From: Acanthochlamys bracteata
Taxonomy: Eukaryota; Streptophyta; Magnoliopsida; Pandanales; Velloziaceae
Direction of reading: 5' to 3'
Assembly: GCA_019914995.1 (NCBI GenBank)
Contig: CM034133.1
Coordinates: 6,714,495 to 6,778,494 of the forward strand
Length of the DNA: 64,000 nucleotides
The notes beneath the pieces were generated by a model. It was not told where the DNA came from. It saw only the letters and a program-made list of their open reading frames with translations, and did not search any database. Each line of letters opens with the position of its first letter. The stretch's first letter is position 1. The position numbers were made by a program, and so were the translations under genes. Positions 12,515 through 21,145 of this stretch are shown piece by piece.

Positions 12515-14463
12515 CTCATTCTCCTCAATTTTGAGCACAATTATGGGAGTGCATTTTGGTCATGTCCTAATTCACATGAAGGTAACATCAGTATCTCTGT
12601 TTTATTATGAACATGACTTGTCGTTTAAAGAGAAAGTCCTACGTAGGCTTTGGCTTTACTTTGTTCCAGAGCCATCTGGATAGACTACGTCAGTGGGTAA
12701 TCATGGGTTTAGTCCTCCTTATTCTTGGAATTCTTCTCCACTTTACACATGGTAAGTAGTCACTTATGCTAACTGTTTGATTGTGACATTAATAATATTT
12801 ACTTAGTCCACAGTTGAGACTGATTACGCTTCTAAGTGATAGTACTCTGTTCTGCTGCAGCAATTCCTCTAAATAAACAATTATACAGTTTCAGCTATGT
12901 GTGCGTTACTTCTGGAGCAGCAGCCGTAGTGTTCTCAGCAATCTATTTCATGGCAAGTAACTTTGCGTCTATTGTTCTTGTGCATTTGGAACTACACTAC
13001 TTCTGTATTCCTGTAATGCTATGAACTTGATCTTTCTTATTCAACATATAATGCTGCTCCAATTGGTTTATCAATTTATGATAGAACTTACCAGCTTTTC
13101 TTTTGAAAATTGCGTATATGTGATCGTAACATTTTAGGTAAGGACCTTAGCTTTTCTATTGTCAAACCCTTGTATTGGCAGTTCGGCTTAGAATCTTGTT
13201 GATAAATATAAGAGTTAAAATCCTGGGAAGATGACTAAGAAACAACTAAAATATATTCCCTTTAAGTCTTTCATTATGATATTTTCTGGTTTGGATGGTG
13301 AAACCTTTGTGGGTTCTTTAATTTGTCTGTCAAAATGCTTTATACAGCCATCGCCTACCATAATTTTCACTTAACTAGCAATACAGCAATCATCTACCAT
13401 AATTTACTCTTATCTAGCAATCTTCATCCTTAATGTAATGCATATCTTTTGCGTATTAATAGAACATCCAATTGAAGCTTTTCTAGATGATCTAATTAGT
13501 GAACTTTAGAATGGACTAATCAGCATCCTCAGCAACACATCGAAAGGTTTGTTGCTTTTAGACTAGTTTAAGCTTATAAATATGCTCCAACCTTTTACAT
13601 ATGGGTTTCAGCCATGCATTTGCTGTGGCATCTTGATGAAAATATCATATATGTGCTAACCTTTATACTGATTTTTCTTTTAATTTTTAATGGCTTTTAG
13701 TACTTCATTTGTGATGTATGGTAACTTTTGGGAAATTAGTCAATTCTGTGTATGTGATCTTACAATTTTTGCTTGCGTACTTTTTTCTTCCCCTTCTTGT
13801 GCTACTCTTATAGAGAATCACTCATTTTTCCTCTGAATTTTTAATTTTAATAGACACGCACAGTTATGTTTTGTTCTAGGAATCATCTTTCAATTCATTA
13901 GCTAGTGTAGCTCACTAAGTATTAAAATGTGTTGTTTATTACAATGTATTCCTGATCTATAATGAGATTGTGAGTTTGTGGGTTCCTATATAAATTCAAC
14001 TTCTACTTCTGATATTTAATCTAGATGAAATATCCCCCAGCACATTCTTCTATATGAAACCTTTTGAGCTTGCATCTTTGTGTTTCTTCTAGGTTGACAT
14101 AGTGGGTTTACACATTATCTTTCTACCGCTGGAGTGGATTGGCAAGAATGCTATGCTTGTCTTTGTAATGGCTGCAGAGGGCATTTTTGAAGCATTCTTG
14201 AATGGTTGGTATTACGAGAGCCCCAATAACACATTGGTAAGTTCTCATATAGTTGCTGAATTAGATAACTATCTACAGAAATAAAGTTCTCAAAACTTGC
14301 ATTAATCTATCTACAGGTTTACTGGATTAAGAAGCATGTATTTGTCAAACTCTGGCATTCGGAAAGAGTAGGAATACTTCTCTATGTTATATTCGGTCAA
14401 ATTTTGTTCTGGGCACTAGTGGCAGGTGTTCTACATCGCCTTGGCATCTTCTGGAAACTGTAA
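12515..14463 (+). CDS. HGSNAT-like acetyltransferase, 3' five exons
   Basis: These are the C-terminal exons of a plant homologue of heparan-alpha-glucosaminide N-acetyltransferase, a multi-pass membrane protein (DUF5009 type) whose animal member acetylates heparan sulfate across the lysosomal membrane; the plant substrate is not settled. Exons: 12515-12581, 12670-12751, 12861-12952, 14093-14236, 14317-14463. The joined frame is open and contains STIMGVHFGHVLIHMK, QWVIMGLVLLILGILLHFTH, AIPLNKQLYSFSYVCVTSGA, EWIGKNAMLVFVMAAEGIFE, NGWYYESPNNTL and the ending GVLHRLGIFWKL. Hydrophobic helices are evident in four of five exons. All donors are GT except GCAAGT at 12953. The N-terminal half is not found upstream in the window, so the gene is either truncated by the repeats at 7.6-11.9 kb or has a very large intron. 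The first listed exon start is the least certain boundary. Confidence 0.85.
12953..12958 (+). promoter_or_regulatory. Non-canonical GC-AG splice donor
   Basis: Exon ...TATTTCATG is followed by GCAAGTAA, and the next exon starts after TTCTTCTAG at 14092 with GTTGACATAG. The phase is exact (Y-F-M-V-D-I), and no in-frame GT donor lies nearby. GCAAGT is the usual form of minor GC-AG introns. The intron is 1140 bp. Confidence 0.75.
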
Positions 14464-15274
14464 GGTTGAACATTATCTAAGTTGTGATCGTGTGAATGAG
14501 ATCAAAGTGATTGGAATGAGGTCGCACCATTTGGATCCCATCATACATCTTCTGTGATTGTATACAACTTGATTGGAGATTCATTTTGACAAAGTAGATT
14601 GAAGATATATTGGTTTTGTAAGTGCTAGCAGTGCAATAACTTGCCTAATCAACTTTCATTTCTTTTGCTGGATCAGTGGTGTGTGCAGATGTTTGAACAA
14701 TGTAAGTTTTTTGTCGCCTTGTCACTGCAAGGTTACTTTGATGTATATTATGCTTGTATTATGCTCCAACTTTGTCAAATGCTTATTAGCCTTCTCTGAC
14801 ATTTTCATGCTTATACTGATAGTATTGCATGATTGTATGCACCGGAAGCTATTAAATTTTGTCTTTAGAAAAGTAGACGTACTTTAATGTATGAGTATAG
14901 ATTTTTTTAAATAATTATAAATATTCGGTTCGGCTTGATCTTTTCTTGAAAATTTCCTTTTCAAATATGTCAAGAGATTATTTTTCCTCGTCTTCCAACT
15001 TTTCGTCTAATCTCTTCATTTCGTTGTTTTTTTTACCCTTGAATCCGGTCTCTAGGTTGTGCAAAATGTGGTCCCTAAACTAAAAACGCAATAGTTTTGC
15101 GCTCTGTTCGTTGTTCGCTGTACTTAATAAACTATGGTCCTAAAAGCTAAAAACAACTACCTTTCAGCTCCGTGCGTGTTGTGGACGTTTTCCCATTCAT
15201 ACTGCTCAAAAAGGTTAACTATCTACTTTATTGTATCCAGGTCTTGACATGTAACAAAAGAGAGTCTTCGCAAG
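14464..15274. other. 3' flank of the HGSNAT-like gene
   Basis: Contains the presumed 3' UTR and intergenic DNA. The open frame 14681-14887 has no recognisable similarity. The gypsy element begins at 15275 after the target site GCAAG. Confidence 0.5.
15270..15274. repeat. Target-site duplication GCAAG (left)
   Basis: GCAAG directly before the left LTR matches GCAAG directly after the right LTR at 20105-20109. Confidence 0.95.
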
Positions 15275-15667
15275 TGATGTGAATGAAGTGAACAAGACGA
15301 GAAAATAGATAGAACAAGATGAGAAAAAAAGAACTCAATAACTTCCTACCGAACAATATGCAATTGGTGCACTTATATAGACCTTGTAGCTATACTGAAG
15401 CAACAAGAGTCTTTACAGTATTGACTGCCATTGGTAACTAAGAAACTAATTGAGAAAGTAATTCAACTCCTAAACAAACTCTAATACTTCAATTCCTAAA
15501 CAAACTCTAATACAAATGCCACTCTCTGGACAATCTCCTGGAAGAGAATGCAGCAAGTATTTCCAGTGAGCCATTAGTTGCAACCTAGACAATTGTCATG
15601 TCCTCTTGTTGCCTTTTGATGCAACCTCTTTGAACGAAGCAATGGGCCCTGATTACCATTCATAACA
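15275..15667 (-). repeat. 3' LTR of gypsy element
   Basis: 393 bp; in element orientation starts TGTTATGAATGG and ends CACATCA. It is shorter than the 5' LTR by 42 bp. By eye this is fully explained by one fewer copy of a 22-bp unit (GAACAAGA.GAGAAAATAGAT type) and one fewer of a 20-bp unit (CTAAACAAACTCTAATACTT type); otherwise only scattered substitutions are seen. Confidence 0.95.
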
Positions 15668-16152
15668 CTCTCCTCCTCTTGAAAATTGGACTCGTCCACG
15701 AGTTCCATATTAACAGGAGTGTCAGTAGCTAACAGCTGATCAGTGGAGTCTTCTCTGTTCGGCAGCCTTGTGGAAAAGATAGGGGGTACAAAGCGGCCAT
15801 CTTTCAACTGAGACACATGAAAGACTGGGTGTATTCCAGATCCTGGAGGAAGAGATAGCCTGTATGCGACAGGTCCAATACGTTCGATGATATGAAAAGG
15901 ACCATAAAATCGATACCTTAGTTTGTTGTTACGTCTTTCAGCCACAGATGTTTGTCTGTGAGGTTGAAGCTTCAAAAAGACGTGATCACCAGGCTCAAAT
16001 TGCAGCTCCCTCCGATGGCGGTCTGCAAAGTGTTTCATACGTGATTGTGCTCTATGCAAATGCAATTTTAATTCACGTAGAATTTCATCTCGGGCGCGTA
16101 GCTGACAACCGAGTACATCTGAGTGCATTGGTCCAGAAGCGAATGAAATCAA
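15574..16152 (-). pseudogene. Gypsy integrase C-terminal domain
   Basis: 192 codons with SRMKHFADRHRRELQFEPGD, the GPF/Y-type module YGPFHIIERIGPVAYRL and IHPVFHVSQLK. No chromodomain follows. The frame runs through the polypurine tract and about 31 codons into the 3' LTR before stopping. The frame itself is undamaged, but upstream lesions remove the rest of integrase. Confidence 0.85.
15668..15681 (-). other. Polypurine tract of gypsy element
   Basis: The minus strand reads CAAGAGGAGGAGAG immediately before the 3' LTR TGTTATG. This is where plus-strand priming would occur. It also encodes part of the integrase tail. Confidence 0.85.
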
Positions 16153-16236
16153 TGGTGGTGGTGGTCTGCCATATACAGCTTCAAATGGAGTAATATTAGT
16201 TGATGAATGAGTACTAGTGTTGTAGGAAAACTCTGC

Positions 16237-16488
16237 CTAATGTAGCCACTTCATCCACTGCTTTGGATGCTCGCTTACGAAGCACCTCAAATAATTTTTC
16301 AGCCCTCTATTAACCACTTCAGTCTGGCCATCTATTTGTGGATGGTAAGCCGTGCTTAGATGAAGAGAAGTTCCCTGCCATTTGTTTAACTCCTGCCAGA
16401 AGGAGCTAAGAAAGACTGGATCTCTATCGGAAACAATTGATGATGGGCACTTGTGTTGAACTGGAGAATTTAGTCTTTGTTCTAACAA
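16237..16488 (-). pseudogene. RNase H/integrase deletion junction
   Basis: The frame reads [12 protein letters not shown], which belongs to RNase H, and then directly [18 protein letters not shown], the second-Asp block of the integrase core, then [20 protein letters not shown] with the catalytic Glu-region context. In complete relatives these blocks are separated by the rest of RNase H, a chromatin-proximal linker, the HHCC zinc domain and the first catalytic Asp. The older relic at 2.9-3.2 kb keeps an AQAF..LH segment that is absent here. Confidence 0.85.
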
Positions 16489-16673
16489 GTACTTTAAACT
16501 TATGTGGTCTGTTTAAATGATAAATTTATTTCCTAGGAGATAAGGCCTCCATTTTTGCACAGCAAGCACTAATGCTAAGAGCTCTTTCTCATATGTTGAT
16601 TTAGCTATTGCCGAAGGAGATAAAGCCTTGCTGAAAAAGGAGGTTGGTCTCCCATCTTGAGATAAGACCGCCC

Positions 16674-16943
16674 CTATACCCTTGTTAGATGCATCAGTTT
16701 CAACAATAAAAGATTTAGAAAAACTACCAGCACCGGAGTAGAAGTCATTGCGTGTTTAAGATGCAAGAAGCCGTTCTCGGCTTCAATGGACCAAATGAAT
16801 GAATCCTGTTTGAGCAACGAGGTCAATGGTGCGGCAATTCGGCCATAGTCCTGAACAAATCGACGGTAGTATCCAGTGAGACCTAAGAAACCCCGTAGTG
16901 ATGATAGGGATGTGGGTCTCGACCAATTGACCATAGCTTGCAC
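16674..16943 (-). pseudogene. Gypsy RT end and RNase H start after amber stop
   Basis: Continues the 922-codon frame after the [23 protein letters not shown] and [20 protein letters not shown], the RT thumb/connection region. Near 16.73 kb the frame slips (TSTPVL then unrelated residues), and the RNase H start continues in another frame. A second stop lies in RNase H near 16.52 kb. Confidence 0.85.
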
Positions 16944-19712
16944 CTAAGCCGGGTCAGCAGAAATGCCTTCCTCAGAAACCAAATGACCCAAGTATTCCAG
17001 CTGTTTGCACCCAAAAGAGCATTTGGAAAGGTTGGCAAATAGCTTGTGTTCCTGCAGCACAGAAAAAACAGTGGCAAGATGCTCTATGTGTGCATTCCAA
17101 GTGGGGCTGTAAATGAGAATATCATTAAAGAAAACTAGAACAAATTGTCGGAGATAGGGGCGAAACACCTCATTCATTAAAGCTTGGAAGGTAGCCGGCG
17201 CAGTTGTAAGTCCAAAAGGCATTACGAGAAATTCGTAATGACCATCGTGTGTTCGAAAAGCAGTCTTATGTGTGTCATCTAGCTTGACTCTAATCTGGTG
17301 ATATCCAGATTTAAGGTCTAATTTGGAAAAATACTTAGCTCCATGCAGTTCATCAAGAAGTTCATCAACGACACGTATAGAAAATTTATCTTTGATTGTA
17401 ACGGCATTCAAAGCTCTGTAATCCACACAAAATCTCCATGTACCATCCTTTTTTTTAACAAGTAGCACTGGAGATGAAAAAGTGGAGGTACTCGGTTGAA
17501 TGATACCTTGTTCGAGCATTTCTTTCACGGTGCGCTCGATTTCTGCCTTTTGAATGTATGGGTAACGGTATGGTCGTACATTCGCAGGTAACGAACTAGG
17601 AATCAGTGGTATGCCATGATCCAATAGACGTTGTGGAGGAAGACCCAAAATTGGCAGGAAGATGGAGCTATGCTGGTCCAGTAGTGTTTGTAGTTCAATT
17701 GGCAATGTATTGTTGCTTGTAGGTGGCTCAATTCGTGGAATAAGGCGAACCGAGCAGAGTGTTGAGCAACGACTAAGGCTTGTTAATTGTGCAATACCTC
17801 CTTCTCTAATCCCTTTTAAAATCAACTCCTGCCCTGATAAATTGAAACTCATCTCTGAAGTCTTCCAATCACAAGTAACCTTGCCTAAGCCTTCAAGCCA
17901 CTGGCTACCCAAAACTAAGTCCATGCCGCCAAGGGAAAATGGGTATGCGTCGACCTGCAGATGAATTCCTTGAATAGTAATTGGAATATGTTTGTATATT
18001 ACCTCAATGGATTGTGGACTACCATCTGCAAGCTCCACTTTAAGTGTTCTCACTGTATTGCATTGGAGGTGTAATTGTTTGGCAAGACGATCAGAAATAA
18101 AATTATGAGTACTTCCCGAGTCAATAAGAATGAAAACCTCTTGTCTTTTTATCTTGCCAGCTAGTCTAATGGTTTGAGGACCAACTAGACCATGGATAGC
18201 ACTCAAGAAAAGTGTAGCATCTTCAACCAATTCATCTGTTTCCTCCCTAGAGAAAAAGGTATCATCATCATTAGCATCTTCATGTCCAGCTATTGCATAA
18301 AGTTTGGTCCGGCAACGATGTCCCCTTTCATACTTTGCATCACAATAAAAACATAACCCGTTTGCCCTGCGAGCATTAATTTCTACCACAGTAAGTCCCG
18401 TAGGCTTATTACGCATAATAGTGTTAGCCGTTGAATTTGAACCCAAATTATGTGAGCTGTTGGCATGAGTTGGTGACACAGAGGATGACATTGCATTGTG
18501 TAGTGGCCAATCCATCCTGTTGAGCTGAGTACGCCCTGATCTTGCTGCAAATTGGTTCAAGTTAGTCTTCCGCTCAAAGATTCTGGCTAACTTGTAAGCC
18601 TCCTGTAGGTTCGCTGGTCTGCTGGCCATAACATCCAAAGCTATCCTCTTTGAAAGTCCACCACAAAAGTTCCCTATGAGGTCTACTTCTACTGCATGCG
18701 GTAATCTTGCACGAAGGTCTTCAAAGGCTGTTTGGTACTCCGCAACGGTACCATTCTGCACAAGTTGTTTAAGGGCGAAGCTTGGATGACTAAAAACAGT
18801 ACTTCCAAACCGTTCTATGAGTTCTTCTTTCAACTCCTCCCAAGAATGGTGTGGTCGATCAATCTCGAAGTTTTGGTACCATCGATTTGCCTCATATTGA
18901 AAGTACATCGGAGCTATAGAGAGACGATCCTCTGGAGAAGTTCGGTAGTATTTGAAATACTTGTCCGCCGAATAAATCCACTCATTGACTTTAGTACCAT
19001 CAAATGTGGGGAACTTATGACGATCTCTAGGAAAATGATGATGATAATCTAATGCTCCTGTTGTAGTGTCAGTGGTTGGTGTCGATCTCTGGGCTGAAGC
19101 AAATGAGTTATGTAGCATAATTTTTGGGTTGGTTGATATATGAAGTTGGTTGCTTTGGTTGTGCTTAGCTTCACTAGTAGTCTCCAGTAAGGAGGGTTGG
19201 CATGCTGGTGTAGTTAAAAGAAGCGGTTGCTGTAAGGGAAAATTTTGCACTTGTTTAATGGGATTGAGATTGATAGTGGTTAGTGGAGTTTGTTGCGATA
19301 ATGTAGGCGATCCTCTGGTTACGGGAAGTTGGTTTAGGGTAATGGGAGGGTGGGCAGAGGTAGACGGCATTGATGAGGCATTACCTTGTTCCTGCTTGGT
19401 TTTTGCCATCATACTCACAGTACGTTGTAGTTGTGCAAGCTCAGCGGTAACATGAGCGAAATAGCTAGTGATGCTAGTCGCTATGTGATTTATTTGTTCT
19501 TGCAATTCAGGTTCTTCCATGTTTTGCATGGATGTCACAGCAACTGGTGTTTGTGGAACTCTCAAGAAGTTGCCAGCATCCACTGTTTGCGGCGACATTG
19601 AAGAATTCGACGACCCAGGCACAATGACATTTAAATTCTCCGTGAATTTAGGTGGCTCTTGATACCAATTGATGTGAATGAAGTGAACAAGACGAGAAAA
19701 TGGATCGAACAA
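16944..19712 (-). pseudogene. Gypsy gag-protease-RT polyprotein (922 codons)
   Basis: The frame is open for 922 codons and then meets an in-frame TAG, after which the same frame continues. Domains in order: gag (about residues 240-400, with HKFPTFDGTKVNEWIYSADK), a zinc-knuckle-like CFYCDAKYERGHRC near 460, aspartic protease with intact DSG (FILIDSGSTHNFIS) near 540, and RT with QGIIQPSTSTFSSPVLLVKK, FCVDYRALNAVTIKDKF, KLDLKSGYHQIRV and VMPFGL. The RT catalytic block reads VFFNDILIYS, with Asn at residue 863 where the family has Asp. The first Met lies inside the 5' LTR and the frame reads through the PBS; the true start may be a downstream Met (residue 39, before SPQTVDAGNF). Not functional as RT. 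Confidence 0.9.
19655..19667 (-). other. Primer-binding site of gypsy element
   Basis: The minus strand reads TGGTATCAAGAGC, two bases inside the 5' LTR. This is the initiator tRNA-Met complement TGGTATCAGAGC with one inserted A. Confidence 0.8.
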
Positions 19713-20104
19713 GATGAGAAAATAGATAGAACAAGATGAGAAAAAAAGAACTCAATAACTTCCTACTGAACAATATGCAATTGGTGCACTTATATAGACG
19801 TTGTAGCTATACTGAAGCAACAAGAATCTTTACAGTATTGACTGCCATTGGTAACTAAGAAACTAATTGAGAAAGTAATTCAACTCCTAAATAAATACTT
19901 CTATTCCTAAACAAACTCTAATACTTCAATTTCTAAACAAACTCTAATACAAATGCCACTCTCTGGACAATCTCCTGGAAGAGAATGCAGCAAGTATTTC
20001 CAGTGAGCCATTAGTTGCAACCTGGACAATTGTCATGTCCTCTTGTTGCCTTCTGATGCAACCTCTTTGAACGAAGCGATGGGCCCTGATTACCATTCAT
20101 AACA
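19670..20104 (-). repeat. 5' LTR of gypsy element
   Basis: 435 bp, same termini as the 3' LTR. It contains the extra copies of the 22-bp and 20-bp tandem units. The upstream end of the long gag-pol open frame lies inside this LTR. Confidence 0.95.
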
Positions 20105-20109
20105 GCAAG
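20105..20109. repeat. Target-site duplication GCAAG (right)
   Basis: Identical to 15270-15274. It defines the outer right boundary of the gypsy element. Confidence 0.95.
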
Positions 20110-21145
20110 GCTGACATAGTTTTGATTGTTTACCGCAGTCGAAATACCGGCAAAGAGATCCGGCGAACACCTTAATTCCTAACCCGCACGGTGAAGCTTG
20201 ATGGAGGTGTGATGGCGATGACAGACGAGGAGGAAAATGAAGGCCTGAAGGAGGTGGAGAGATGCTCGTCGCCGGAGGGAGCTAATCGCACACCAAGGAG
20301 GGCAGCAGGAGGTTCTGTCGGGAGGAGACGAGAAGGAAGGGAGGGGGTGGAAGCAAAAAAGAAAAGTCAATTAGGAGTTAAGAGTGGGAAGATAATATAT
20401 GATTAACATGTATTTAGTTGGGCTTCGCCCGTATACACCTTACAGTGCATTACACATTGCTAGTGCTTTGGTGCGCCATGTTGTATACGTATACAGGTTG
20501 AGAGTGGTAGTATAGCGGAACCTGATAATGCTGCGGAGACCCAAGCGGGCAAGTCGGCACTGCTTATTCTTCGTCTTCTGAATTATCAGCTTCATTGCCT
20601 GAAACCACACCGCTTTCTGTCTCAGGCTTTTTGCCCTTGTTCGTCTTCTTATTTTTCTTCTTGCCGGAACTATTTTGTTCAGCTGAAACAGGGGCAAAGG
20701 TTGTGCTACTTTGCTGTTCTGCAGCTGCTGCAAAAGTAGTGCTCGCCGGTCGCTCCTCGACTGGGGTAGAAGAATCATCATCGATTTTCTGTTGATTTCT
20801 TGGAGTATCAGTGCTGTTTTTCGCAGGAGTTTTCATGGTTCAGCTGCTGCTTGTTTCGCAGATTCCTCAGAACGCTTTACAGGTTCTTCAACAGCGACCG
20901 CTGGCGGCATTTCCTCCAGGCTTTCAGATGGTTCATTGCTCTGTTTCTCTCCGGATTTCTTCTTGTTCTTCTTCCCGCCACCGCCACCGTCGTTATTGTT
21001 GTTGTTGTTGCGATTATTAGTAGGGGGTTTCTTCTCGATAATGAGCTGGGCGTTCTTACCGCACTTGTTGATCATTCTCTCTGTCAATGTCTCCAGTGAT
21101 TATGGTCTTGCGTTGTTCACCGTATAAACTCCTGAATTTACGAAG

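Larger units (their letters stand above)
15275..20104 (-). mobile_element. Young Ty3/gypsy retrotransposon, internally deleted
   Basis: A 4830-bp minus-strand element with near-identical LTRs (15275-15667 and 19670-20104) and a perfect 5-bp target duplication, GCAAG, at 15270-15274 and 20105-20109. Internal order on the minus strand is gag, protease, RT, a partial RNase H and a partial integrase. Lesions: Asn in place of the first Asp of the RT catalytic pair (17124-17126), an in-frame TAG at 16946, a frameshift near 16.73 kb, another stop in RNase H near 16.52 kb, and a fusion near 16.45 kb of the middle of RNase H directly to the middle of integrase. The missing part covers the RNase H end, the zinc-binding domain and the first catalytic Asp of integrase. 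It is non-autonomous but its intact TSD shows it inserted as a unit. Confidence 0.95.

Noticed and set aside
17662-17964. Plus-strand open frames across 17.6-19.5 kb
   Set aside because: They lie antisense to the gypsy gag-pol frame and mirror its codon structure, with no independent similarity.
20711-21127. Plus-strand Ser/Phe/Leu-rich frames at 20.6-21.1 kb
   Set aside because: They are the reverse reading of the Lys/Asn/Gly-rich HIPP exon 3. The minus strand has splice-phase continuity with exons 1 and 2, the plus strand has none.
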